A stretch of 64,000 nt of DNA, from contig NZ_JACOGF010000004.1 of NCBI RefSeq assembly GCF_014284335.1, positions 1 through 64,000 of the forward strand, read 5' to 3'. The stretch is from Undibacterium hunanense (GTDB taxonomy: Bacteria > Pseudomonadota > Gammaproteobacteria > Burkholderiales > Burkholderiaceae_D). The notes under the pieces were generated by a model. The model was given only the letters and a program-made list of their open reading frames with translations, made no database searches and was not told the DNA's origin. Made by a program: the position numbers and the translations under genes. Positions 7,890 through 19,572 of the stretch are shown here, one piece after another (position 1 is the first letter of the stretch; each line of letters starts with the position of its first letter).

Positions 7890-10715
7890 TCAGGCAACTG
7901 GCAATTTAGCTAATTGTTCAAGCAGTTTTTGCAGGGTGGCCTTGAAATTCGCCAGGCGTTCTTTTTCAACCGCGATTACCTGTGCAGGTGCCTTGGCGAC
8001 AAAGCCTTCGTTACCCAGTTTGGTCTCCAACTTGGCAATTTCACCTTCCAGGCGAGCGACTTCCTTGCTGATACGTGCACGTTCTGCTGCGACGTCGATT
8101 TCCACCTTCAGCATCAGCTTCGATTCGCCAACGACGGATACCGGTGCCGGTGATTCAGGCAATGCATCTACCACACTGACCTCTGACAGTTTCGCCAGTG
8201 CCTGCAGGTAAGGTGCAAAAGACTGCAGGCGGGCTTTGTCTTCTGCATTCGCAGCCTGCAACAGCAGTGGCACGCGCAGGGCAGGGGACAATTGCATTTC
8301 ACCGCGCAGGTTGCGACAGGCATCGGTCATGCCTTTGAGTGCCTGCATCCAGGTTTCTGCCGCAGTGTCGACGTTCTCTGCCACGAACAGCGGGTAAGCT
8401 TGAACCATGATGCTGTCGCCAGCCGGGTTCAGTGTCTTGCCTGCCAGCGGTGCCACGGTTTGCCACAAAGCTTCAGTGACAAAAGGAATGATAGGGTGGG
8501 CCAGGCGTAAGATCACTTCCAGCACGCGCAAGAGAGTGCGGCGGGTGGCGCGTTGCTGCGCTTCATTACCTTGCTGTACCTGGACCTTGGCAACTTCCAG
8601 ATACCAGTCGCAATATTCATCCCAGACAAATTTGTAGATGGCTGATGCGATATTGTCGAAACGGTAGTCGGCAAAACCTTTTTCTATCTCTGCCTCGGTA
8701 CGTTGCAGGGTAGAGATAATCCATTTGTCTGCCTGTGAGTATTCAAGGTCAGCATCGGTAACATCAGCACCAAAGCCGCAATCCTTGCCTTCGGTATTCA
8801 TCAGGACAAAGCGGGTCGCATTCCACAATTTATTGCAGAAATTGCGATAGCCTTCGCAACGGCCCAGATCAAAATTGATATTGCGACCCAGTGATGCATA
8901 GCTGGCCATGGTGAAGCGCAAAGCGTCTGTGCCATAGGCAGGGATACCGTCGGCGAATTCCTTGCGGGTAGCTTTTTCTATGCTGGCTGCCTGCTTGGGG
9001 TTCATCAAACCGGCTGTACGCTTGGCGACCAGTTCGTCAACGCTGATACCATCAATGAGGTCGATAGGGTCGAGGGTATTACCCTTGGACTTGGACATTT
9101 TCTGGCCGCTGGAATCGCGCACCAGACCATGTACATAGACTGTATTGAACGGTACCTTGCCGGTGAAGTGCGTGGTCATCATGACCATGCGCGCTACCCA
9201 GAAGAAAATAATGTCAAAGCCGGTGACGAGCACCGAGGATGGCAGGAATTGTTTGATGTCCGGTGTTTCTTCCGGCCAGCCCATGGTCGAGAAAGGCACC
9301 AGCGCAGACGAGAACCATGTATCGAGCACATCATCATCACGCTTCAATGCGCCAGTGTAGCCAGTGGCAGTCGCTTTGGCTTGTGCCCCGGCTTCATCAT
9401 GCGCAACAAAGATTTCACCATTGTCGCCATACCATGCCGGGATTTGATGGCCCCACCACAATTGGCGCGAGATGCACCAGTCCTGGATATTGGTCAGCCA
9501 CTGGTTGTAGGTTGTGGTCCAGTTTTCCGGGATGAATTTGATTTCACCGTCAGCGACTTTTTCCAGCGCGACTTCGGCGATGGATTTGCCAGGGAAATGC
9601 GTGCCTTCAGGTGCGGCTTTGCTCATGGCCATGAACCATTGATCAGTCAGCATGGGTTCGATAACCACATTGGTACGGTCGCCACGCGGCACCATCAGCT
9701 TGTGTGGTTTGACTGATTCCAGCAAACCTTGTGCATCGAGGTCAGCAACGATTTGCTTGCGGGCGACGAAACGGTCCATGCCCTGGTATTGTGCCGGGCC
9801 ATTTTCATTGATCTTGGCATCCAGTGTCAGGATGCTGATTTTTTCGAGGTTGTGACGCTGACCAACGGCGTAATCATTAAAGTCATGCGCAGGCGTGATC
9901 TTTACGCAGCCTGTGCCAAATTCCTTGTCGACATAACTGTCGGCTATCACCGGGATTTCGCGGTCTGTCAGTGGCAGCTTGAGCATCTTGCCAACCAGGT
10001 GGATGTAACGTTCATCCGTAGGGTCAACTGCCACGGCCACGTCACCCAGCAGGGTTTCAGGGCGGGTTGTCGCTACCGTCAGGTGGCCGGAACCATCAAC
10101 AAACGGATAACGGATATGCCACATCGAGCCATCTTCTTCTTCCGACACTACTTCCAGGTCAGACACAGCGGTGCCCAATACCGGATCCCAGTTGACCAGG
10201 CGTTTGCCGCGATAGATCAGGCCTTGTTCTACCAGTTTGACGAAGACATCAGTCACGATTTTGGAGCGTTCGGCATCCATCGTGAAGTATTCGCGATCCC
10301 AGTCGGCTGATGCACCCATGCGGCGCATCTGGCCGGTGATAGTGGAGCCGGATTTTTCTTTCCATTCCCAGACTTTTTTCAGGAATTTTTCACGGCCCAG
10401 ATCATGGCGCGAAATCTTTTGTGCATCAAGCTGGCGTTCCACCACGATTTGCGTAGCGATGCCAGCATGGTCAGTACCCGGCACCCAGGCTGTATTGTGG
10501 CCGCGCATGCGGTAGTAGCGGGTCAGCCCATCCATGATGGTCTGGTTGAAGGCATGGCCCATGTGCAGGGTACCTGTCACATTTGGCGGTGGCAGTTGTA
10601 TGGAAAATGAGGGCTTGCCTTCATCCAGGGTGGCGGCAAAATATCCACGTTTTTCCCACTCACCACGCCAGGATTGTTCGATTTCTGCGGGCTCAAAAGA
10701 CTTGGCTAATTCCAT
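7890..10715 (-). CDS. valS: valyl-tRNA synthetase
   Basis: Charges tRNA-Val with valine in the cytoplasm. 941 residues, the normal length for bacterial ValRS. It has the HIGH-type signature ([15 protein letters not shown]), the tryptophan-zipper-like [16 protein letters not shown], the editing domain ([25 protein letters not shown]), the KMSKS loop ([10 protein letters not shown]), an anticodon-binding domain, and a C-terminal coiled-coil arm rich in Glu and Lys ([20 protein letters not shown]). The ATG at 10715 gives the standard MELAKSFEP start; the frame is open upstream but that extension is rich in Arg and Cys, overlaps a repeat element and is not real. Confidence 0.97.
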   Translation of the reverse strand: MELAKSFEPAEIEQSWRGEWEKRGYFAATLDEGKPSFSIQLPPPNVTGTLHMGHAFNQTIMDGLTRYYRMRGHNTAWVPGTDHAGIATQIVVERQLDAQKISRHDLGREKFLKKVWEWKEKSGSTITGQMRRMGASADWDREYFTMDAERSKIVTDVFVKLVEQGLIYRGKRLVNWDPVLGTAVSDLEVVSEEEDGSMWHIRYPFVDGSGHLTVATTRPETLLGDVAVAVDPTDERYIHLVGKMLKLPLTDREIPVIADSYVDKEFGTGCVKITPAHDFNDYAVGQRHNLEKISILTLDAKINENGPAQYQGMDRFVARKQIVADLDAQGLLESVKPHKLMVPRGDRTNVVIEPMLTDQWFMAMSKAAPEGTHFPGKSIAEVALEKVADGEIKFIPENWTTTYNQWLTNIQDWCISRQLWWGHQIPAWYGDNGEIFVAHDEAGAQAKATATGYTGALKRDDDVLDTWFSSALVPFSTMGWPEETPDIKQFLPSSVLVTGFDIIFFWVARMVMMTTHFTGKVPFNTVYVHGLVRDSSGQKMSKSKGNTLDPIDLIDGISVDELVAKRTAGLMNPKQAASIEKATRKEFADGIPAYGTDALRFTMASYASLGRNINFDLGRCEGYRNFCNKLWNATRFVLMNTEGKDCGFGADVTDADLEYSQADKWIISTLQRTEAEIEKGFADYRFDNIASAIYKFVWDEYCDWYLEVAKVQVQQGNEAQQRATRRTLLRVLEVILRLAHPIIPFVTEALWQTVAPLAGKTLNPAGDSIMVQAYPLFVAENVDTAAETWMQALKGMTDACRNLRGEMQLSPALRVPLLLQAANAEDKARLQSFAPYLQALAKLSEVSVVDALPESPAPVSVVGESKLMLKVEIDVAAERARISKEVARLEGEIAKLETKLGNEGFVAKAPAQVIAVEKERLANFKATLQKLLEQLAKLPVA

Positions 10716-11237
10716 AATATGATCTGCGGTGATTGCTAAACCTTTGATTATAAATGAGGCGGGTGCAGAAGTTTGGGTTTTACTGCAAGTAAAATTGTGT
10801 AAAAAATAATTTTGTGGTCTGTAAGAACCTGTTTGTGATCTGTAGCGAGCGCGCGTCAGCGGGAGTAAGGGTAACAAAAGCGCAGTACAGAATGCGGAAT
10901 GTACTCTGGTACATGAGCATTTTGAGCAGCGCATGAGCCCCGCGTAGACTACGATTGCGCTCGCGCAGTGAGATCGTGAACAGGTTTTAAGAAAAATTCT
11001 TCCTTTACCTGGCGTCTTGTCTGGTGCATCGCAACATCCATTGTCATCTTTCTTTTGTGCAATAGATTGTGTCTTCGACTTTAAACGACATACCTGAAAC
11101 AGATGGAAAGTCGTATGCTTGTCGCCTATTTATGCTTGGTTTTGGCTGGTTTCGGTAGACTTCGGTTGATTTTCAGCTCTGGCAGATGTTTTGATACTTA
11201 AGCCACATTCACACACTTCTTATCAACGAGGGCATGC
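10716..11237. other. divergent intergenic region valS / TPR-GGDEF
   Basis: 522 bases between two divergent genes. Its middle is taken by a 166-base inverted-repeat element (10823-10988). The remainder should hold both promoters; no clear -35/-10 pair was identified. A GAGGG ribosome site sits at about 11229, just before the ATG at 11238. Confidence 0.5.
10823..10988. repeat. long imperfect hairpin (MITE-like) element, copy 1
   Basis: The ends form an inverted repeat: AACCTGTTTGTGATCT at 10826-10841 and AGATCGTGAACAGGTT at 10971-10986 match as reverse complements at 13 of 16 positions. The apex is a perfect ATGTAC-TCTG-GTACAT hairpin at 10899-10914. The arms in between are partly complementary (AGCGAGCGCGCG against GCGCTCGCGC). 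It has no coding capacity. A structurally similar element lies at 40354-40474. Confidence 0.7.
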
Positions 11238-13367
11238 ATGTTCCAGCTCCGACATCAAAATCAGTGCTTGAGATGGTGTGTATGCATAGCGAGCCTGTTA
11301 CTGGTTTTGCTGCCCCTGACAGTCAGCGCTGACAAACGCGCGGATTTGAGTGAGATTGAAGCCATCCATGACCTGTCAGATCGGGACAACACCGCTGCAC
11401 TCCAGCAGTTAAAGGCTTATAAAGAAAAAATCGGTGCGAATGCTGATTACGGTTTGCGTGCCGAACTGTTGAAAACGCTCATCACCATCCTGTACGACGC
11501 TGGCAAGAACAAGGAAGCCAATGCGACCAATGCCGAACTGATGCAATTGGCACGTGCCAACAAAGATGCTGACATGATTGCCCTGGCTCTGATCGGGGAT
11601 GCATTTCAATTGCTGGATCAGGGTAAATTTGCGCTGGCGCTGGTCAAACTGGGCGATATCCAGCAATCTTTGCGAGACAGCAAGAATTTCGAAGTGCTGA
11701 TGCGTCTGAATATCGCGTTTGCTGCCGTGCATCTGGCAATCGGCAATTTTGACAAGTCCCTGGCCTATTCCCTGGAAGCCTTGCGTCTGACTGACCACAT
11801 ACCAAACCGCCAGGCCCAGGCCCGGCTGTATCGCATGGAAGCCATTTCTCGCCTGTATCTGAACATGCACAATGCAGAAAAGGCATTGGAAACGGCCACT
11901 GATGCACTGGCAATAACGCCCAAAGTTGATTCTCCTAAAACTGTCTCTTCACTGACGATGGCACGTGGCCTGGCACTGACAGACCTGGGCCGGTATGCCG
12001 AGGCACTGGATGCCTACAAGACTGTCTTGCAGATCGCCACCGAGGCCGGCATGCCGGTTGTTGCGGCGACCGCTCTGGGTAATATTTCAGATTATTATTT
12101 GCGTGTTCATCAGTATGATGAAGCCGAACAGGCAGCCAGAAAAGCATTGCAAAAAGCGCAGGAAATTGGCGACCCCTTTGCCGTGGCAATGGCCAAAGCG
12201 AATATAGGATTTGGCCTGGCTGGCCAAAGAAAATTTGCGCAGGGCATCACGTATATCAATGAATCCAAAAAGTATTTCATGGAAACCGGCTCCAGGTCGG
12301 ACATGGAAAGTTTGTTGAGCGAAATCGGATCCATGTACGAAACCGCAGGCATGCACAAAGAGGCGCTGGCAGTCGTACGCGAGCAGCAAAAACTCAGTGA
12401 TGAATTGTTCCGGTCTGACCGCGCCCGCGCAGTGGCGACTTTGCAGGAACAGTTCAATGCACAGCAAAGACAAAAGCAGATTGAATTGCTGGGACGTGAG
12501 AATCAACTCAAGGATGCAGAAATTAAAAATCGTCAGTTGCAACAGATTATTTTAATGCTGGCTGCGGTAGTAATGGTGATGATAGGCATCGTGATTTTTT
12601 TCCTTTACCAGCGAGTGCGCAAGACCAACGAAAAACTGCGTGAAGTGAACCAGCAACTGGAATTTCATGCAGTACGTGATCCTTTGACAGGTTTGTACAA
12701 TCGTCGTTCTTTCGTTGATCTGATGAAGAGCCGTATCATCTTGCCAGAAGGTGAGCGTCGTGAAGGCAGTCTGGAAAATCCGGATTGCCTGATACTCATG
12801 GATATAGATCATTTTAAAAATATCAATGATAGTTATGGTCATGCTGCCGGTGATGTGGTGCTGATGGAAGTAGCTCAGCGCCTGCGCAGTACAGTGCGTG
12901 ATACGGACATGGTGTTGCGCTGGGGTGGAGAAGAATTCTTGATTTATTCACCGCGCTCAAATCCTGCACAATTGAAAAACCTGGTGGAACGCATACTGCG
13001 TATCATTGGCGAAGACAGTGTGGACGTGGATGGTATACCCATCGCGGTGACCATGACCGCCGGCTTCATCAGCCTGCCATTTTCCGGTATTCCCGAAATG
13101 GTTTGCAATTGGGAAAAAGCCCTGCAAATTGCCGACATGGCCCTTTATCTGGGCAAGGTCAACGGACGCAACCGCGCGTATGGCGTCAGCAAATTATTGA
13201 TTGCCTATGAAGATGCCTTGCCGGTACTGGACCACGATTTATCGGCGGCAATCAAGGCTGGCATGGTGGAACTGATCGAAGTTCACGGTCCGGTAAAAGT
13301 GCATGCTGGCAATGTTGTCGAGACCGTAGCAGGGGCGCAATGCCACATTGAGAGGCAGGATAAATAA
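11238..13367 (+). CDS. TPR-containing diguanylate cyclase (GGDEF)
   Basis: 709 residues. An N-terminal signal or anchor (CLRWCVCIASLLLVLLPLTVS) is followed by a long periplasmic helical region with TPR-like repeats (residues about 40-400). A transmembrane helix follows at about 437-460, then a short coiled coil, then the GGDEF domain beginning with DPLTGLYNRRSF (about residue 481). The active-site loop is GGEEF (G563), and an RxxD inhibitory site (RDTD) lies exactly five residues before it, so product feedback by c-di-GMP is expected. It makes c-di-GMP from GTP; the TPR region probably binds a periplasmic protein or peptide signal (inference). The last roughly 50 residues after the GGDEF domain are unassigned. 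Confidence 0.93.
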   Translation: MFQLRHQNQCLRWCVCIASLLLVLLPLTVSADKRADLSEIEAIHDLSDRDNTAALQQLKAYKEKIGANADYGLRAELLKTLITILYDAGKNKEANATNAELMQLARANKDADMIALALIGDAFQLLDQGKFALALVKLGDIQQSLRDSKNFEVLMRLNIAFAAVHLAIGNFDKSLAYSLEALRLTDHIPNRQAQARLYRMEAISRLYLNMHNAEKALETATDALAITPKVDSPKTVSSLTMARGLALTDLGRYAEALDAYKTVLQIATEAGMPVVAATALGNISDYYLRVHQYDEAEQAARKALQKAQEIGDPFAVAMAKANIGFGLAGQRKFAQGITYINESKKYFMETGSRSDMESLLSEIGSMYETAGMHKEALAVVREQQKLSDELFRSDRARAVATLQEQFNAQQRQKQIELLGRENQLKDAEIKNRQLQQIILMLAAVVMVMIGIVIFFLYQRVRKTNEKLREVNQQLEFHAVRDPLTGLYNRRSFVDLMKSRIILPEGERREGSLENPDCLILMDIDHFKNINDSYGHAAGDVVLMEVAQRLRSTVRDTDMVLRWGGEEFLIYSPRSNPAQLKNLVERILRIIGEDSVDVDGIPIAVTMTAGFISLPFSGIPEMVCNWEKALQIADMALYLGKVNGRNRAYGVSKLLIAYEDALPVLDHDLSAAIKAGMVELIEVHGPVKVHAGNVVETVAGAQCHIERQDK

Positions 13368-13391
13368 GCACCACAGCTAAAATAAAAGTCG

Positions 13392-13397
13392 TATAAT
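13392..13397 (+). promoter_or_regulatory. -10 box of the thiC operon
   Basis: A perfect TATAAT lies 47 bases upstream of the riboswitch core, which puts the transcription start near 13404. The -35 region is weak (GCACCA-like at the right spacing). Confidence 0.55.
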
Positions 13398-13440
13398 CTG
13401 GCCTCGTCGTGGCTTTGCTTTTAAAGCCCGAAGAAAAAAT

Positions 13441-15537
<2,097 letters not shown>

Positions 15538-15539
15538 CC

Positions 15540-15740
15540 ATGGTAGACATACAACTCAACGGAGAAAAGCGGCAACTGGCGAGTGCACTGCTGGCGGATT
15601 TGATTGCGGAACTGAATCTGTCACAACAAGCGATTGCGGTGGCGGTGAATCGGCAGATCATTCCAAAGTCGCAGTGGGCCGCGCATCATTTGCAAATTGA
15701 TGACAAGGTTGATGTGGTGCGGGCTATTGGTGGTGGCTAA
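15540..15740 (+). CDS. thiS: sulfur carrier protein ThiS
   Basis: 66 residues with a ubiquitin-like beta-grasp fold: N-terminal VDIQLNGEKRQL, central VAVNRQIIPKSQW, and the obligatory C-terminal Gly-Gly tail (RAIGGG). After adenylation by ThiF the C-terminus carries the thiocarboxylate used by ThiG for thiazole formation. The ATG is 2 bases after the thiC stop, so the two are translationally coupled. The usual neighbour thiO (glycine oxidase) is absent between thiC and thiS. Confidence 0.95.
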   Translation: MVDIQLNGEKRQLASALLADLIAELNLSQQAIAVAVNRQIIPKSQWAAHHLQIDDKVDVVRAIGGG

Positions 15741-15747
15741 AGTTTAA

Positions 15748-15932
15748 CTCCCTCCCCTTGAAGGGGCGATCTGTGGGAATTCACAAAGGATGCTTTGCGC
15801 CACAAATTTCTAAACCGCTTGCAAGCGGCGCGGTGGATGGTCGTGATGGGGATGGGTTTCAGTCGTAAAATCCTTACATTATTTGCGATGGAATCCCATC
15901 CCCACCCTAACCCTTCCCTTGAAGGTGAGGGG
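15748..15932. repeat. GGGGATGGG palindromic repeat, copy 1 (left border of DUF559 gene)
   Basis: A degenerate member of a four-copy family. Left arm: CTCCCTCCCCTTGAAGGGG at 15748-15766. Middle: GATGGGGATGGGTTTCAGTC at 15845-15864. Right arm: the reverse-complement type, with CCCATCCCCACCCTAACCCT and then TTCCCTTGAAGGTGAGGGG (15894-15932). About 75 extra bases, including CCGCTTGCAAGCGG, separate the left arm from the middle. The DUF559 start codon follows 28 bases later. Confidence 0.75.
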
Positions 15933-15960
15933 ATATAGTTAATTTTAGCTTTTCTGAAAT

Positions 15961-16326
15961 ATGAAAAACGCTGCCAACGAAACCTTGATCAAAACAGCAA
16001 AAATCTTGCGCAAAAACATGACCGATGCCGAGAAGAAATTGTGGCAAGGTTTACGTGGCGAACAGCTTGGTGTCAAGTTCAGACGGCAATATCCATTTCA
16101 GCATTTCGTACTGGATTTTGTATGTCTGGAAAAGCTTCTGGTAATTGAAGTCGATGGTGGACAGCATGTTGAGGCGCAGGCGTATGACATGCACAGGACT
16201 GAAGTGCTGAAGAAGGCAGGTTTTACTGTCTTACGCTTTTGGAATAATCAGGTATTGAGTGAGACTAATGCTGTGATGGAAGAAATTTGGCGACGTGTGA
16301 ATCAAGAAAACCCTGAAACAAGCTGA
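15961..16326 (+). CDS. DUF559 (Vsr-like) endonuclease-fold protein
   Basis: 121 residues of the DUF559 family (PF04480), related to the very-short-patch repair and restriction endonuclease fold. Visible motifs: AKILRKNMTDAEKKLWQGLR, VKFRRQYPFQHFVLDFVC (candidate catalytic Asp in LDF), LVIEVDGGQH (ExD motif followed by a His), and VLRFWNNQVL. The catalytic residues of the family look intact, so it is probably an active nuclease; its target is unknown. It lies inside the thi operon between thiS and thiG, with a repeat copy ending 28 bases before its start and another starting 4 bases after its stop. This suggests that gene and repeats arrived as a unit. Thiamine synthesis has no known use for it. 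Confidence 0.88.
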   Translation: MKNAANETLIKTAKILRKNMTDAEKKLWQGLRGEQLGVKFRRQYPFQHFVLDFVCLEKLLVIEVDGGQHVEAQAYDMHRTEVLKKAGFTVLRFWNNQVLSETNAVMEEIWRRVNQENPETS

Positions 16327-16330
16327 GAAT

Positions 16331-16448
16331 ATTCCCTCCCCTTCAAGGGGAGGGCTAGGGCGGGGATGGGTTTCGGTCGATTAAGCGACGCTAGCATTTG
16401 CTAAGGAACCCCATCCCCATCCCAACCTTCCCCTTGAAGGGGAAGGAG
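16331..16448. repeat. GGGGATGGG palindromic repeat, copy 2 (right border of DUF559 gene)
   Basis: Left arm 16331-16377: ATTCCCTCCCCTTCAAGGGG, then AGGGCTAGGGCGGGGATGGG, then TTTCGGT. A roughly 30-base variable middle follows. The right arm, 16407-16448 (AACCCCATCCCCATCCCAAC, then CTTCCCCTTGAAGGGGAAGG), is nearly the reverse complement of the left. Each arm also has its own small CCCCTTCAAGGGG palindrome. Confidence 0.85.
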
Positions 16449-16489
16449 TCAAGCAGCCAAACAGTATCAAAAATTTTTTGGAAAAGACA

Positions 16490-17281
16490 ATGCAAACAGA
16501 AAACAACTCAGGCTTGACCATAGCCGGAAAAACCTACCGCTCGCGCCTGCTGGTTGGCAGTGGTAAATACAAAGACCTTGAACAAACCCGGCTGGCGACA
16601 GAAGCCAGCGGTGCCGAGATCATCACGGTAGCGATACGCCGCGTCAATATAGGGCAAGACCCGAATGCTCCCAGCTTGCTGGATGTAGTGCCACCCAGTA
16701 AATACACCATACTGCCCAACTCTGCCGGTTGCTATAACGCAGAAGATGCGGTCTATACCCTACAGTTGGGGCGTGAGTTATTGGGCGGACACAAGCTGTG
16801 CAAGCTGGAAGTATTGGGCGATGAGAAAACCCTTTTTCCGAATATGCCTGAGACTCTGAAGGCCGCCAGGACACTTGTCCAGGATGGTTTCGATGTCATG
16901 GTGTATTGCAGCGACGACCCGATACAGGCACGCATGCTGGAAGACATAGGTTGCGTCGCCATCATGCCGCTGGCTTCGTTGATAGGCTCAGGCATGGGTA
17001 TTTTGAATCCATGGAATCTGTCGCTGATTATCGAACAGTCCAAAGTGCCGGTGCTGGTCGATGCCGGTGTTGGCACGGCATCTGATGCTGCCATAGCGAT
17101 GGAACTGGGTTGCGACGGGGTATTGATGAATACCGCGATTGCCGGTGCCAAAGACCCGGTACGTATGGCGCGTGCGATGGGCCTGGCGGTTGAGGCAGGG
17201 CGTGAGGCATTTCTGGCAGGACGTATGCCACGCAAGTTTGCAGCTTCACCATCTTCCCCCATGGCTGGCCGCATTGTTTGA
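16490..17281 (+). CDS. thiG: thiazole synthase ThiG
   Basis: Forms the thiazole phosphate ring from deoxyxylulose 5-phosphate, dehydroglycine and ThiS thiocarboxylate. 263 residues. TIM-barrel landmarks: [23 protein letters not shown] (the Schiff-base Lys is in the usual [11 protein letters not shown] segment), [36 protein letters not shown] and [16 protein letters not shown]. Start: ATG 16490 (MQTENNSG); an in-frame TTG at 16478 is less likely. It is separated from thiS by 749 bases of inserted DNA, so it may depend on read-through or a local promoter. dxs at 58141 supplies its deoxyxylulose phosphate. Confidence 0.97.
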   Translation: MQTENNSGLTIAGKTYRSRLLVGSGKYKDLEQTRLATEASGAEIITVAIRRVNIGQDPNAPSLLDVVPPSKYTILPNSAGCYNAEDAVYTLQLGRELLGGHKLCKLEVLGDEKTLFPNMPETLKAARTLVQDGFDVMVYCSDDPIQARMLEDIGCVAIMPLASLIGSGMGILNPWNLSLIIEQSKVPVLVDAGVGTASDAAIAMELGCDGVLMNTAIAGAKDPVRMARAMGLAVEAGREAFLAGRMPRKFAASPSSPMAGRIV

Positions 17282-17313
17282 TATTCATTTGATATCCGTT
17301 TGATGATCGTTTG

Positions 17314-18132
17314 ATGAAAACAACTACACGTCCCTGTGTGCTGGTGTTTGCCGGACATGATCCTAGTGGTGGTGCCGGCATACAGGCGGATATCGAAGCG
17401 ATTGCCGCGCAGGGCGCACATGCCTTGCCGGTGATTACCGCACTGACGGTGCAGGACAATGACCATGTCTATGCGGTGCATGCCGTCGATGTGCAAATTA
17501 TCTTGCAGCAGGCGATGACTCTGATAGCCAGGATACCGGTCAGTGTCGTCAAACTGGGTATTGTCGCGCACAAGAAAAATGCGACGGCGATTGCGAATTT
17601 TATTCAAAAAATGAAACAACAGCATCCGGACCTGCAAGTTATCGTCGACCCTGTGTTGGGTAGTGGTCATGGCGACAGTCTGTCGCTGGATGATGCGGTA
17701 GAGGCTATACAGCCCTTACTAAAGGTAGCGACGCTGATCACGCCGAATTTGCCTGAACTGAAACGCCTTTCACCACTGGCTGCTGATATGCGGGCGCAGG
17801 TAGAAAACCTGATGCAAGCCTGTGAGGCTGATATCTTGTTGAAAGGTGGCCATGCAACAGAAGTGCAGGTAAAAAATATCTGGTTCCAGCATGGACAATG
17901 GCAGACCGCGAAGGAATGGCTGTGGCCGCGTTTGCCGGGTGAATTTCACGGTAGTGGCTGTACGCTGGCATCAGCAATTGCCGGGCAACTGGCAACTGGC
18001 GCAGGCTTGCCTGAAGCACTGCAAAAGGCGCAAAGCTACACGCAACAAAGCTTGCAACATGCATACGCGATTGCCGCCGGGCAGCTCATTCCTGCGCGTC
18101 AGTCTGTGTCGAATACAAGGAAAAAGTCATGA
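17314..18132 (+). CDS. thiD: HMP / HMP-phosphate kinase ThiD
   Basis: Phosphorylates hydroxymethylpyrimidine twice to HMP diphosphate for thiamine assembly. Ribokinase-like fold, 272 residues from the ATG at 17314. Signatures: VLVFAGHDPSGGAGIQADIE near the N-terminus, ALTVQDN, VIVDPVLGSGHGDSL, TLITPNLPE, ADILLKGGH and the anion hole and catalytic Asp region FHGSGCTLASAIAG. There is no evident Shine-Dalgarno site; the 32-base gap after thiG contains three TTTGAT-like repeats. The stop overlaps the thiE start (ATGA). Confidence 0.95.
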   Translation: MKTTTRPCVLVFAGHDPSGGAGIQADIEAIAAQGAHALPVITALTVQDNDHVYAVHAVDVQIILQQAMTLIARIPVSVVKLGIVAHKKNATAIANFIQKMKQQHPDLQVIVDPVLGSGHGDSLSLDDAVEAIQPLLKVATLITPNLPELKRLSPLAADMRAQVENLMQACEADILLKGGHATEVQVKNIWFQHGQWQTAKEWLWPRLPGEFHGSGCTLASAIAGQLATGAGLPEALQKAQSYTQQSLQHAYAIAAGQLIPARQSVSNTRKKS

Positions 18133-18773
18133 CTAAATTCAGTAAGCATCAACTCAGTGGTCTGTATATCGTCACCCCTGACTGGGATGATACTGCCCGG
18201 CTTGTCGAAGTGACGGAACAGGCTTTGCTGGGCGGCGCGAATATCGTGCAATACCGCCACAAGACTGCCAGTCCTGAATTGCGAAAGACCCAGGCACTGG
18301 CCTTGCAGGAACTCTGTCGTCGTTTTAATAAACCTTTTATCGTCAATGATCATCTGCAACTCTGTCTTGATATTGATGCGGATGGATTGCATGTAGGCGG
18401 TACTGATATGTCGGTCACTGATGCAAGAATAAAGCTGGGAGCAGATAAAATTCTGGGCGCATCCTGTTATGGTGATCTGGAACTGGCACGCACTGCGACC
18501 AAAGGTGGCGCCAGCTACATTGCCTTCGGAGGTTTTTATCCTTCACGTATCAAGAAATATGCAGTGACCACACCAACCAGCATCGTGGCTGAGGCAGTAA
18601 AGGAATTTGATTTGCCGAATGTCGTCATCGGCGGCATGACACTGGAGAATTGTCAGCCCCTGATTACTCAGGGGGCTGACATGGTGGCCGTGATCAGCAG
18701 TGTGTATATGGCAGAACAGCCGCAACAGGCTGCGCGTGCATTGACAGAGTTGTTTGTCGCAAGTAAGGTCTGA
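18129..18773 (+). CDS. thiE: thiamine phosphate synthase ThiE
   Basis: Joins HMP diphosphate and thiazole phosphate to thiamine phosphate. 214 residues, TIM barrel. Motifs: GLYIVTPDWDD, GGANIVQYRHKTAS (normally QxRxK), KPFIVNDHLQLCLDIDADGL, HVGGTDM, ILGASCYGDLELA, GASYIAFGGFYPS and the phosphate-binding VVIGGMTLEN. Overlaps thiD by 4 bases, so it is coupled. Last gene of the thi operon; convergent with the next gene, 10 bases away, with no obvious terminator between them. Confidence 0.96.
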   Translation: MTKFSKHQLSGLYIVTPDWDDTARLVEVTEQALLGGANIVQYRHKTASPELRKTQALALQELCRRFNKPFIVNDHLQLCLDIDADGLHVGGTDMSVTDARIKLGADKILGASCYGDLELARTATKGGASYIAFGGFYPSRIKKYAVTTPTSIVAEAVKEFDLPNVVIGGMTLENCQPLITQGADMVAVISSVYMAEQPQQAARALTELFVASKV

Positions 18774-18783
18774 AAGGTGGGAT

Positions 18784-19512
18784 TTATTTGGTTTCGCCCT
18801 GGGTTTCCTTGCTGACGGGTACCGCCGCTTGCGGTTCCAGGTCTTCTACCTTCAATAACTCTGCAGTGGTCAGTATGCCCACGCTGACGATATCGTGGCC
18901 TTCTATGGTTTCACATTTGCGTGGATTGGCCAGGGTGCCTTCCATGCAAAAACGGATATTGCCTTTCTTCTTGTCGGCTCCGGGATAATAGAACAGCATC
19001 ATGTCGTTGGATTTCTTGATATACATGGCCTGATCCAGTAATGTTTCAGGGAACTTGCCATCTGTGGCTTTCAGCAGCCATTCACGCAATTTGGGTATGG
19101 CTTCCGTGCTGACTTCCCGGGTTTCCTTGTTGTGTGGCCCATGAAAGCCCAGTCGGGTATGTGCCAGCTGTTTGCTGTCCAGCATACGTCGCTCTTTACC
19201 TGCCATGAACATGATGGCGCAGGAAGAAAAGCAATTTCCCTGGACTGCGGTATTGATCTTTCTGCCGCTGATCAACTGGGCTATGGTGTATGCTGCATTC
19301 AGGTCACCACCCGGGCTTTCGGTCAGCACGACATTATGCACTTCGCCGCCAGACAGATTGCGACGGAAGCGTTGCGCATCATCCGCTTCCACCTTGCCAT
19401 ATAAAACCAAGGTGTCGTTTGACCTTAGCATGGTCATCGCAGCCACGGGTGCACTATGAAAAATCATGGCCGCAGCCAACAAAGGAAACAGAGGATTCAG
19501 ACGTAGCATCAT
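18784..19512 (-). CDS. exported ClpP/SppA-fold protein (COG3904-like)
   Basis: 242 residues with an N-terminal signal peptide (LNPLFPLLAAAMIFHSAPVA). The mature part resembles ClpP and SppA-like serine proteases of COG3904: VVLTESPGGDLNAAYTIAQ matches the SPGG oxyanion segment, and VQGNCFSSCAIMFMAG carries the candidate nucleophile Ser. A His candidate is in LGFHGPH. Function is unproven; some relatives lack activity. Cys residues in NCFSSC and CMEGTLANPRKC suggest disulfides in the periplasm. Start is ATG 19512 or the adjacent ATG 19509. Confidence 0.8.
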   Translation of the reverse strand: MMLRLNPLFPLLAAAMIFHSAPVAAMTMLRSNDTLVLYGKVEADDAQRFRRNLSGGEVHNVVLTESPGGDLNAAYTIAQLISGRKINTAVQGNCFSSCAIMFMAGKERRMLDSKQLAHTRLGFHGPHNKETREVSTEAIPKLREWLLKATDGKFPETLLDQAMYIKKSNDMMLFYYPGADKKKGNIRFCMEGTLANPRKCETIEGHDIVSVGILTTAELLKVEDLEPQAAVPVSKETQGETK

Positions 19513-19572
19513 TATTCAGAGACAGATAATTGAAGCAGCATTATCCTTTGCTTCGGCGGGCTGGGCAATGGT

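Noticed and set aside
9129-9716. 195-codon frame antisense to valS
   Set aside because: valS is certain; composition is that of a shadow frame.
10716-10934. N-terminal extension of valS
   Set aside because: The open frame continues upstream, but the extra 73 residues come from a repeat element and the family start is at 10715.
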